64,000 nt of DNA from Leptolyngbyaceae cyanobacterium JSC-12. GTDB lineage: Bacteria; Cyanobacteriota; Cyanobacteriia; Leptolyngbyales; Leptolyngbyaceae. Made by a program: the position numbers and the translations under genes. Below the pieces are notes generated by a model. The model was given only the letters and a program-made list of their open reading frames with translations. It had not been told where the DNA came from and did not search any database. Within the stretch, counting starts at the first letter, position 1, and the number at the start of each line of letters is the position of its first letter. Of the stretch, positions 16,198 through 23,970 are shown piece after piece. The stretch spans positions 1,324,723-1,388,722 of the forward strand of contig CM001633.1 of NCBI GenBank assembly GCA_000309945.1. The letters run 5' to 3'.

Positions 16198-18399
16198 TTA
16201 TTGATTCATTGGCTGATCAAAAGTAGTGCGGCTGAGGATCACAGCATGGGGTTCTCGCAGTTGATGCCCAGGATTAAGATCGGGACGATCGCTGGCTAGC
16301 TCAGTCGGCATCATAGGTTCAGCCTCAAGCATAGCAGGAGCTTCAGGCATCTGCGATAATGCCGTCAGCTCGGCAATCTGTTCTCGTGCTTGGGCGTAGG
16401 CAGCCGTACCAATGGGAATATTTTCCAGAGTGGCGATCGCGTCAGTCACAAACCCATCTTTCACTTGTTGTCTGGCAATAGATAACCAGATTTCTGCTTG
16501 TTGATTCAGTTGTTGGGTATAAACTTCAACCTTGACTTCAACTTCTGCATCAACAGATGTTCCTGGAGAAATCTTCTGTAATGACAAAATTGCTGCTTGT
16601 AATTGGGATTGTTCCGCTCGTTTTTTTGCTTCTCCAAGCAAAATACGAGCACGAATTTTTTCCTTCTCTTTGTATTCAACAATCTTTCTTTGAGCAATGG
16701 TGTAAGCGGGTGTTTCTTTAGGAATTTGGTAAAGATAAATCAGTGCCTGCGAGAAGTTTCGCACAATTGCCTGGTCGTAGGCCTTTTGCAAATCAGCCCA
16801 GGCTTTAATCACTTGCTTTTCGCGATATTCAACAATCTTGGCTCGTGCTTGTTTACCAACCGAAGTTTCGGGCATGATTTGGTTTAGCTGTGCCAGAGCT
16901 TCTGTAAAGTTGCGCTGGTAAGCAGAGTCATAGGCAGATTGTATTAGCTTGGAGGCTTCTGTTTCTGCCTGAGAGATAGCTTTTGCTGCTAATTCATTGC
17001 CACGATACTGCCAGTAGGGAATGTTGGGCAAGTTGGTTGAAAGTTGCTTCGCCTCTGCCCATTGCCTTTGTTTGAAAGCAGTTTCAGCACGCTGGAAAGT
17101 GATGCTCGCTTGGTTCCAGTCTTTTTGCCACTGTTGGTGAACAGCTTTGACCGTTTTACCTGACTGGTGTTTGGGATGATTACTAGGGTCTGTTGCGCGA
17201 GTAAAACGCTCCCACAGTTTGGTAGATTTGTCTGACCAATCCACAGAGTTTAACAATCCCCAGCCAATGGCGGCACAGGTTGTGGCAATTGCAATGCCTC
17301 CAGCACTGACGCGCAAAGAAGGACTGGTGATTGCGTGTATCAGCAACGTCTTCAAGAAAAAGCTCACCTGCTTGCTGGAGTTAGGCATCGGACCAGGTTC
17401 AACCACCATTGTGGTAAAGCCTGAAGTTTCAGAACGTTCAACTGTAGAGATTGGAGGCAGTGCTGCTGGTGAGACTCGCGTTTTTTCCAACGCAAATTGC
17501 TGCTCCATTGATAAACACATCTGTTTCAAATCTTGTAATGCCATCAGGGCTTGTTCCGCATTGGCAAACCGTTGGGACACATCCCACTGCACCATGTTGT
17601 CTAGCAGTGCCACTAGCCCTTGCTGCAATCGAGAAATTGAGGGTGGCAAATGCTCTTTCCACAAAATCTCAACCGTTGTTTGTGGGTTCACTCGAAATTC
17701 AGTCGGCTGAACACCTGTCAATAATTGAATTGCTATCATCCCGATCGCATAAACATCACTAGCAGGACAGGGCAACCCTTGAAGTTGTTCTAGAGGTTGA
17801 TAACCTCTCTGAGCAGCTTCTAACGGTGGCACTGCTAACCCATGAGCTGCCATCAGTGTCAATTGAATATGCAGCAGACTATGAATATCAATCAGTACCA
17901 AACGCCCATCCTGTTCACGCCGCAGGATATTTTGAGGTTTCAAATTACCATGCATACTGCCATAGCGATGTAGCATGGCAAGAGGTTCCAGCGCATCTTG
18001 CAAAAAACAAACGACATCTTCAACTTGCCAGGGCATCTGTGGTTGCAATTCTGTACTCAGCGATCGCCCCTGAATCAGCTCCTGCACAATGTAAAATCCG
18101 TTGGTATCTTCAAAATACGCGAGTAACTGAGGAATTTGGGAGTGCATCCCCACCTGTTCCAAAATGGCAGCTTCCCTGGTCAACAGTTCCCGTGCTATTT
18201 CAGCATAATCAGGAATCATCGGAATTACTTTCAGATGGTGAATGATACATTCCGATTGGCTGGGACGTCGCAGATCTTGAGCCAGGTAAGTGCGTGCCCA
18301 CAACTTCGCCATCAAAATTTCAATGACCTGATAGCGCCCATCCAAAGGTGTGCTTAATTCAGGATAGTCAACGTCGGTGTGGGGAACCAGGTTTGACAT
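16198..18399 (-). CDS. Ser/Thr kinase-like membrane protein, probable pseudokinase
   Basis: 733 residues. Residues about 20-290 align with cyanobacterial Ser/Thr kinases (GRYQVIEIL, PQLLAYFE, LVLID, SDVYAIG). However, the catalytic positions are changed: the VAIK lysine position is His54 (CIIHHLKV), HRD reads HGN (150-152), DFG reads DIH (171-173), and the Gly-rich loop is absent (LMAKLWARTYLA). One membrane segment spans about 361-383. The C-terminal half has repeated helical units (YDSAYQRNFTEALAQLNQI, YDQAIVRNFSQALIYLYQI) like degenerate TPRs, presumably extracytoplasmic. It lies on the same strand downstream of the HlyD gene of locus A. It may sense or scaffold rather than phosphorylate (inference). 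Confidence 0.8.
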   Translation of the reverse strand: MSNLVPHTDVDYPELSTPLDGRYQVIEILMAKLWARTYLAQDLRRPSQSECIIHHLKVIPMIPDYAEIARELLTREAAILEQVGMHSQIPQLLAYFEDTNGFYIVQELIQGRSLSTELQPQMPWQVEDVVCFLQDALEPLAMLHRYGSMHGNLKPQNILRREQDGRLVLIDIHSLLHIQLTLMAAHGLAVPPLEAAQRGYQPLEQLQGLPCPASDVYAIGMIAIQLLTGVQPTEFRVNPQTTVEILWKEHLPPSISRLQQGLVALLDNMVQWDVSQRFANAEQALMALQDLKQMCLSMEQQFALEKTRVSPAALPPISTVERSETSGFTTMVVEPGPMPNSSKQVSFFLKTLLIHAITSPSLRVSAGGIAIATTCAAIGWGLLNSVDWSDKSTKLWERFTRATDPSNHPKHQSGKTVKAVHQQWQKDWNQASITFQRAETAFKQRQWAEAKQLSTNLPNIPYWQYRGNELAAKAISQAETEASKLIQSAYDSAYQRNFTEALAQLNQIMPETSVGKQARAKIVEYREKQVIKAWADLQKAYDQAIVRNFSQALIYLYQIPKETPAYTIAQRKIVEYKEKEKIRARILLGEAKKRAEQSQLQAAILSLQKISPGTSVDAEVEVKVEVYTQQLNQQAEIWLSIARQQVKDGFVTDAIATLENIPIGTAAYAQAREQIAELTALSQMPEAPAMLEAEPMMPTELASDRPDLNPGHQLREPHAVILSRTTFDQPMNQ

Positions 18400-18591
18400 G
18401 GGAACGCTCCAACAAGAACAATTGTGTTAACTCTTTCGATCTTTCCTATCCCTCTCCGGAACAAGTGAGTTGTTTTCATCGACTCTTGTTGTTGCGGGTG
18501 TGGCACTTTCATCCACTCCGCTCTCCATAACATCGGCTCGGAACTCTCTTGGCACAGCTTGTTCTGGGGAGTTCCCTTACTGATGAACTAT

Positions 18592-19713
18592 TCAAACCTC
18601 TGCCCACAAGCGCAACCTGCGCAGAAATGCCTGCAATACCGTTTCCTGACGAGAGATGATGTCAGCGCGGGCTTCCATACCAGGTTGCAGTGGATATTGG
18701 CGATCGCCTTTGAGCAGGTAGGGTTGTTCTGGTTGGATTGTTACTTCGTAGTAGGGGGTTATCCCTAGCCGTGTGTCTCCAACAGTCGTCACATCAGGCG
18801 CGATCGCCTGCACCGTACCTGCTAGCACACCATAATCTGGATAAGGGTAAGCTGAAATCCGCAATTGAACACTTTGTCCCACACTGACCTGGCTAATGTC
18901 TTGCACCTCAACTCGCGCTTTAATAGCAAGCGGAGATTTTTGCGGCACAATTTGGGCAACAGTCTCACCTGCTTGCACTGTTTGCCCAGTCGCGTTCAAT
19001 GTCAACTTAAACACCACCCCATCTCTAGGTGCCAGAATCACGAATTTCCCCAATTCCTGATCAATAGTCTGCAACATAGTCTGGTCATACTGGATTTGAT
19101 TCCTCAGTCCAGCCTGGTGCTGTTGCAGGCGCTCCCGCTGTTCTGAAAGCAGGGTTGCAACTGTCGGTGCTTGCATGGCTAATCGCTCTAAAGCCGTTTC
19201 TACCAAAGCATCCGACCAGGAGGTGGAAGAGGACACTGGCATACCGCCTACAGACATAGCAGAGTTATTAGAACGTGCCAGACCTGCCTGGGCGATCGCT
19301 TGAGCATTAATCTGCTGTAGTTGAGCATTTAATTGTTCAAGCTGATGTTGATATTGCTGGATGTACTGCTGCAAACGCTGGCGACGGGTTTGCAACCTGA
19401 GCAACTGCGCCCGATCCACAATGTCTAATTCCGCAAGCACATCACCCCGTTGCACAATCTGATTCTCTCTTGCCACGATGCGTCGAATCGTCCCACCAAC
19501 CATCACTTGAACAATACTTGCCTCACTCACAGGACGAACCGTTGCACCTGCTTGAACCGTAACGTTATAGCGAATGGTTGCAGCAAGCCCAATTCCTCCT
19601 GCTAGCATTCCCACCAAAAGCCATGCACCTGCACTTATCCAGCGATTGATGGGAGGTAAAAATTCATCTTCTTGTAAAAGGGGAAGGATATCGGGTTCAG
19701 AGTGGTCAAACAT
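18592..19713 (-). CDS. HlyD-family adaptor of peptide-export locus A
   Basis: 373 residues from ATG 19713. TTG 19746 is possible but would add a Cys-containing stretch. Neither has a good ribosome site. One membrane anchor near the N-terminus (AGAWLLVGMLAGGIGLAATI), a biotinyl-lipoyl-like motif (VGGTIRRIVARENQIVQRGD), a coiled coil rich in Gln/Leu (QQYIQQYQHQLEQLNAQLQQ) and a C-terminal beta-barrel (VRLQ-type PYPDYGVLAGTVQAIAPDV). This is the periplasmic adaptor for type I secretion. It is divergent from the precursor-like peptides and C39 ABC exporter on the plus strand, its likely partner. Confidence 0.9.
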   Translation of the reverse strand: MFDHSEPDILPLLQEDEFLPPINRWISAGAWLLVGMLAGGIGLAATIRYNVTVQAGATVRPVSEASIVQVMVGGTIRRIVARENQIVQRGDVLAELDIVDRAQLLRLQTRRQRLQQYIQQYQHQLEQLNAQLQQINAQAIAQAGLARSNNSAMSVGGMPVSSSTSWSDALVETALERLAMQAPTVATLLSEQRERLQQHQAGLRNQIQYDQTMLQTIDQELGKFVILAPRDGVVFKLTLNATGQTVQAGETVAQIVPQKSPLAIKARVEVQDISQVSVGQSVQLRISAYPYPDYGVLAGTVQAIAPDVTTVGDTRLGITPYYEVTIQPEQPYLLKGDRQYPLQPGMEARADIISRQETVLQAFLRRLRLWAEV

Positions 19714-19970
19714 GGAGGGTGTGCAACAGGGAAATGCAAAAGACAAAGGGAAAGAGATAACCCCACAGTTCTTCCTTACGAAGGTTTTTGAGAAAATCCG
19801 AACACTATCAATTTCTATCCTTCTATTAAAAAATGCTAATCACCTGCCTCCAATCTCCGGATGCAAGCCATCGCTTCAGTAAGCAAGATTAGATTCCACC
19901 GATCAAACCTCTCCCATTCGGAGAGATTTGAAAGAGGAATTGATAATTTTCCTGAATTATGGAGTTCAAT

Positions 19971-20156
19971 ATGCAGGTCACACAAAATCAACTCTTCACA
20001 GAGTTATCGTCTGAAGAAGCCGCCAATATCACTGGAGCTTCCGGTTTCTACTACTGGCATCCCGTTTACCGTTGCCATCCTGTGCATTGGGGTGGTTCTT
20101 CAGGATGGTCATCTGTCAACCAAACCGTTAATGTCAACGTCGTAATTGACGACTAA
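19971..20156 (+). CDS. Putative secreted peptide precursor (bacteriocin-like), locus A peptide 1
   Basis: 61 residues from ATG 19971, chosen because GGAG sits 6 nt upstream. ATG 19959, which contains that GGAG, is the alternative. The N-terminus (LFTELSSEEAANITGAS) resembles a double-glycine-type leader (LSxEEaxxIxGG/GA). The remainder is a short core rich in Trp, Tyr, His and Ser (FYYWHPVYRCHPVHWGG) ending in SVNQTVNVNVVIDD. The C-terminus is shared with the next peptide gene (SVSQSVNVNIRYDD). A C39-peptidase exporter is 0.9 kb downstream and is the probable processing transporter. Function of the mature peptide is unknown. Confidence 0.75.
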   Translation: MQVTQNQLFTELSSEEAANITGASGFYYWHPVYRCHPVHWGGSSGWSSVNQTVNVNVVIDD

Positions 20157-20455
20157 GATGCCTGAATTACACCAAATATGAGGATTGATGTGTGCGATTG
20201 ATCTTTGAGATAGCACCCTGAATTCACCTGCATGTTGGTTTTTCAAAGAAATCTTAAGAAAGCCTGTTTGTCTCCGGATAACGCAGACTTTCTCAGAATT
20301 TTTGATTACCTTCACAGGTGTTGGTGAACAATCAGGATGATTCTCCGGAAATTTTTCTAACTCATCGGATGATTTGACTATTCCCATCCATCCACCAACG
20401 ATCCGGAGGAAATTTTATTGGTCAATCCCCCAAAATTGGGTTGGCTAATTTGAAC
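20157..20455. other. Long 3' region of peptide 1
   Basis: About 300 bp without a coding frame lie between peptide 1 and its terminator. Three TCCGGA palindromes occur near 20273, 20344 and 20402. No conserved RNA was recognised. Confidence 0.4.
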
Positions 20456-20488
20456 TCGGCACATTTTGTCCCCTTTGTGCCGATTTTT
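20456..20488 (+). terminator. Rho-independent terminator after peptide 1
   Basis: TCGGCAC (20456-20462) pairs with GTGCCGA (20477-20483), followed by TTTTT. It separates the two precursor genes into separate transcripts. Confidence 0.7.
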
Positions 20489-20569
20489 GAACTGACGCAA
20501 ACCCAATTTATTTTGTTTCTTTCTCGGCATCTACCCAAACCCCTGTTGTGAAAATACATGGAGAAGACC

Positions 20570-20809
20570 GTGAAAGTGACTCAAGATTCTAATCTGTTTG
20601 CTCCTCTCTCAACTGAAGAAGCCCAAACTGTTCAAGGAGGATATTGTTGGCGTCGTTCCTATCGCCCTACCTACTACTACTACAGACCCTCTGTTTCCCG
20701 CTCATACTACCCCTCCTTTAGCTATGGCTATGGTTATGGCGGCTACGGCAGTAGTTTTGGTGGTTCAGTCAGCCAATCTGTCAATGTCAACATTCGCTAT
20801 GACGATTAG
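20570..20809 (+). CDS. Putative secreted peptide precursor, locus A peptide 2
   Basis: 79 residues from GTG 20570. ATG 20558 would add four residues. The GTG is preferred because the arrangement ATGGAG-N6-GTG matches ATGGAG-N6-ATG of peptide 1 exactly, placing GGAG as the ribosome site. The leader is LFAPLSTEEAQTVQGG, a clean double-glycine leader. The core is rich in Tyr, Arg, Ser and Gly (YYYYRPSVSRSYYPSFSYGY, GYGGYGSSFGG) and ends SVSQSVNVNIRYDD like peptide 1. It lies about 210 bp before the C39 exporter. Likely exported after cleavage at GG. Activity unknown. Confidence 0.8.
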   Translation: MKVTQDSNLFAPLSTEEAQTVQGGYCWRRSYRPTYYYYRPSVSRSYYPSFSYGYGYGGYGSSFGGSVSQSVNVNIRYDD

Positions 20810-20829
20810 ATCAATGTAATGTGTCTCTT

Positions 20830-20856
20830 TTGCTCTCACTGACTCGCTGAGAGCAA
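20830..20856 (+). repeat. 9-bp hairpin after peptide 2
   Basis: TTGCTCTCA (20830-20838) and TGAGAGCAA (20848-20856) form a perfect stem with a 9-nt loop. No T-tract follows. It may protect the mRNA 3' end or attenuate transcription ahead of the true terminator at 20914. Confidence 0.5.
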
Positions 20857-20913
20857 TGCAAATTTCGTTAGTACTCTACCGAAAAGGCACATTGCAAAAC
20901 GAATGAGTCGTTG

Positions 20914-20956
20914 CACTCCGGGTTCTTCCAGATCTCGGAGTGTTGCTATTTTTTTT
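20914..20956 (+). terminator. Rho-independent terminator between peptide 2 and the exporter
   Basis: CACTCCG (20914-20920) pairs with CGGAGTG (20936-20942), followed by TTGCTA and a run of eight T. Exporter expression would then depend on read-through or its own promoter. Confidence 0.75.
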
Positions 20957-20976
20957 CGGATTTGGTGGAACCAGGT

Positions 20977-21051
20977 ATGAATATTGATGGAATAGGTGTC
21001 GAGCTTGAACATGAGTTAGATGAAATACGCGGTGGTGCTCCAACACAGTGA
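20977..21051 (+). CDS. Candidate 24-aa mini-precursor with double-glycine leader, overlapping exporter start
   Basis: An ATG at 20977 opens a 24-codon frame that ends at TGA 21049-21051. It contains VELEHELDEIRGG followed only by APTQ. The spacing of acidic and hydrophobic residues before GG is the classical double-glycine leader pattern. Its last 32 bp overlap the first codons of the C39 exporter in another frame. Upstream is GGTGGAACCAGGT, a mediocre ribosome site. It could be a tiny substrate, a leader decoy that regulates the peptidase, a remnant of a longer precursor, or chance. Confidence 0.45.
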   Translation: MNIDGIGVELEHELDEIRGGAPTQ

Positions 21052-23179
21052 GGCGGATTGTGGAGCAGCTTGCTTAGGAGCGATCGCCAAACATTACGGA
21101 TTATCTCTGACACTCAATCGATTACGAGAAGTGGTAGGGACTGGACAGCAGGGAACAACGCTCCTGGGGTTGCAACGAGGTGCTGATGCGCTGGGGTTCA
21201 ATGCGCGCTCAGTACGGGCAGCCCCCCAAATTGTGGATTGTTTAAGCGAAGCACCTCTGCCTGCAATTATTCACTGGCAAGGAAATCACTGGGTTGTGCT
21301 GTATGGACAGCGGCAAAATCAATACGTAGTGGTTGATCCAGCAGTGGGTGTGCGCTATCTCTCGAGGCAGGAGCTATGCGAGGGCTGGATGGATTGGGTG
21401 ATGTTGCTGCTGGAACCCGACGCAGCGCGGTTTGCCCCCGGTGAGAAGAGCGATCGTGCTGGAGGATTCCAAAGCATCTGGCGGCGAGTCTGGAATTATC
21501 GAGCATTGTTAGCCCAGGTGTTGGTACTGAATCTGGTGTTGGGGTTGCTATCAATCGCCACACCCTTTTTGATTCAAGTTTTGACTGATGAGGTGCTGGT
21601 CAGAGGTGATCTGAGACTTTTAAACGCAGTGGTGCTCACAGTTGTAGTGCTCAACCTGTTTAGCAGCAGTTTGGGATATGTGCAGGCAAATCTAACAGCC
21701 TATTTTGCACAACGATTAGAACTGGGACTGGTGCTAGAGTTTGGGCGGGCAATTTTGCACTTGCCTCTGACGTATTACGAAACGCACCGTAGTGGCGAGG
21801 TTGTGAGCCGGTTGCAAGACATTCAGGTGCTCAATCAACTGGTAGCACAGGTGGTGATTAGTTTGCCAGGGCAGGTATTTATTGCTCTGGTGTCGTTTGG
21901 CTTCATGCTGGTGTTGAGTTGGAAGTTGGCGATCGCGGCACTGCTTTTAGCAGCCCTAATGACCCTATCTACCATTGCCTTTTTGCCCACCTTGCAACAG
22001 CGCACTCGAAGTTTGATTGTGCTGGATGCTGATAACCAGAGCGTTCTGGTAGAAACTTTCAAAGGTGCACTCACCCTCAAAACCGCCACAGCTGAAACCC
22101 AGTTTTGGGAAGAGTTGCAGAGCCGCTTTGGGCGATTGGCAACTCTCAGTTTTCGGACCAATCAAATCGGCATCATCAATACCATTTTTTCGGGTTTAGT
22201 TTCGGGAATTGGCACGGTTGGCTTGCTATGGTTTGGTAGCCGATTGGTGATTCGCGACGAGATGAGCATCGGTCAGTTGCTTGCCTTTAGCAGCCTGAAT
22301 GTAAACTTCACCAGCTTGATTAGCACAATGGTTCGATTTGTGGACGAGTTTGCCCGAGTGCGTACAGCCGCAGAACGCCTGGTCGAAGTAGTCGATCATC
22401 CATCTGAAACAGAGGGTGCAGTAAAACCGTCGGTTGTACTGGCAGCCGATGCCCCATTGCACTGTGATCAGGTATCGTTCCACTATCCGGGACGGGTTGA
22501 GTTGCTCAACTCCTTCTCAGTCACGATTCCGGGCGGTAAAGTGGTAGCGCTGATTGGCAAATCGGGCTGCGGCAAAAGTACGTTAGCAAAACTGTTAGCA
22601 GGACTGTACACACCACAGGCAGGCAATGTGCGAGTTGGGCAATACAATTTGGCGGATTTGTCGTTGGAGTGTTTGCGGCAACAAATTGTGCTGGTGCCAC
22701 AGGATACTCACTTTTGGGGACGATCGCTGCTCGAAAACTTTCAACTAGGAAACCCCTATGTTTCGTTTGAAGAGATTGTAAAAGCGTGTCAGCTTACGGG
22801 AGCTGATGAATTTATTAGCCGTTTGCCGGATAAGTATCAAACCGTGCTGGGCGAGTTTGGTGCCAATCTATCTGGGGGGCAGCGGCAGCGGTTAGCGATC
22901 GCCCGCGCATTGCTCCACAATCCAGCAGTCTTGATATTGGACGAATCCACAGCCAGCCTCGATCCTGAAAGTGAAGCTTTAGTATTAGATCAAGTGCTGA
23001 CCTATCGTCAGGGCAAGACAACGATTTTGATTAGCCATCGTCCTCAAGTGATTCAACGGGCTGAATGGATTGTGCAACTCGATCAAGGAAAACTTATCAA
23101 GCAAGGAAAATTAAATTACGTTGCTGCCAAGCGCGAATCGCCAAAAACTTCTCCGCAAAAGCACAGAACACCTGGCTAG
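21020..23179 (+). CDS. C39-peptidase-containing ABC exporter (bacteriocin/RiPP type)
   Basis: 719 residues. The N-terminal C39 cysteine peptidase cleaves leader peptides after a double glycine. Its catalytic residues are present: Cys14 (EADCGAACL), His90 (GNHWVVLYG) and Asp106 (VVDPAVG). A six-helix transmembrane domain spans about 155-440. The nucleotide-binding domain has Walker A GKSGCGKST, signature LSGGQRQRLAIARAL and Walker B AVLILDEST. It processes and exports the upstream peptides with the HlyD adaptor encoded divergently (inference). The start ATG lies inside the mini-precursor frame, suggesting translational coupling. Confidence 0.95.
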   Translation: MKYAVVLQHSEADCGAACLGAIAKHYGLSLTLNRLREVVGTGQQGTTLLGLQRGADALGFNARSVRAAPQIVDCLSEAPLPAIIHWQGNHWVVLYGQRQNQYVVVDPAVGVRYLSRQELCEGWMDWVMLLLEPDAARFAPGEKSDRAGGFQSIWRRVWNYRALLAQVLVLNLVLGLLSIATPFLIQVLTDEVLVRGDLRLLNAVVLTVVVLNLFSSSLGYVQANLTAYFAQRLELGLVLEFGRAILHLPLTYYETHRSGEVVSRLQDIQVLNQLVAQVVISLPGQVFIALVSFGFMLVLSWKLAIAALLLAALMTLSTIAFLPTLQQRTRSLIVLDADNQSVLVETFKGALTLKTATAETQFWEELQSRFGRLATLSFRTNQIGIINTIFSGLVSGIGTVGLLWFGSRLVIRDEMSIGQLLAFSSLNVNFTSLISTMVRFVDEFARVRTAAERLVEVVDHPSETEGAVKPSVVLAADAPLHCDQVSFHYPGRVELLNSFSVTIPGGKVVALIGKSGCGKSTLAKLLAGLYTPQAGNVRVGQYNLADLSLECLRQQIVLVPQDTHFWGRSLLENFQLGNPYVSFEEIVKACQLTGADEFISRLPDKYQTVLGEFGANLSGGQRQRLAIARALLHNPAVLILDESTASLDPESEALVLDQVLTYRQGKTTILISHRPQVIQRAEWIVQLDQGKLIKQGKLNYVAAKRESPKTSPQKHRTPG

Positions 23180-23386
23180 CTTTACAAAAGCTTTAGCACA
23201 CATGCTAGTTTGCTAAAATAGGATTTTACAGAGGGGCATGGATCTACAGGAGTCTTAGATAATATCCAGAAAAATTTCTCGAACGGTGGAACATCTAGAC
23301 TCTCTCAACCTTAGGTTGTTAGACGGAGTGCTGAGTGTCGTTGAGCAATTGATTAGACGATTCCTGTTCTTAGCGGATAGATTCTC

Positions 23387-23884
23387 ATGCGTGGAAGTAA
23401 AATGGTTTTCTCTGCAGTAATTCTGACTGTTGCGATCGCGGGTTGTACAACCAGTCCAGATGTTACTGAGCAATCGTCTATTCCAAAAGAGGTGGAAGCC
23501 AGGGATGCAATCAGTGCCATTCTGTTCGATCAGCGTACCTATTACATTGAAAACCAAGCCTTTACTACGTCTGCCAGCAATCTTCGAACGCTGACGACCA
23601 AGCTTGATACCCCCAATTACACGTACCGGCTAGTCGCAAAACCCAATCAACGAACCGGAATTGCTGTGACAGCAACGCCTAAGCGTCCTAATTTACGAAG
23701 CTTTACAGGAGTAGTGTTTGCAATAGATGCAGGAAAAGAAACTCTGACGATTTCAGAAATCTGTGAAACAAATGGTCCGTCTAAAAAGCCTCCTGCCCCT
23801 CCCACTGCTCCCCAAAGTCCCAGAGACATGATTCGCTGCCCAGTTGGTTCGCGTTCTGCGATCGCCATTGTTACCCAACGATAG
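23387..23884 (+). CDS. Type IV pilin-like G/H family lipoprotein
   Basis: 165 residues. The N-terminus has a lipoprotein signal with lipobox AIAGC (FSAVILTVAIAGCTTSP). The rest matches the cyanobacterial pilin G/H family pattern: AISAILFDQRTYYIENQAF, NYTYRLV, TATPKRPNLRSFTGVVFAID, ISEICETNGPS and a terminal CPVGSRS. Members carry a pilin-like globular fold but are not necessarily pilus subunits. No prepilin peptidase site is seen, which fits the lipoprotein signal. The gene ends 86 bp before the insertion sequence. Confidence 0.8.
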   Translation: MRGSKMVFSAVILTVAIAGCTTSPDVTEQSSIPKEVEARDAISAILFDQRTYYIENQAFTTSASNLRTLTTKLDTPNYTYRLVAKPNQRTGIAVTATPKRPNLRSFTGVVFAIDAGKETLTISEICETNGPSKKPPAPPTAPQSPRDMIRCPVGSRSAIAIVTQR

Positions 23885-23970
23885 CGGTATTTCTTAGGAT
23901 TGCCTTGATTCTTACCCGATTCTTAACTCACCCGATTCTTAAAGTTACAGTTTCCAAACTCTATCTTCCA

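Noticed and set aside
17219-17710. 163-codon plus-strand frame opposite the pseudokinase
   Set aside because: Shadow of the kinase-like gene; Cys/Ser-rich random composition and no ribosome site.
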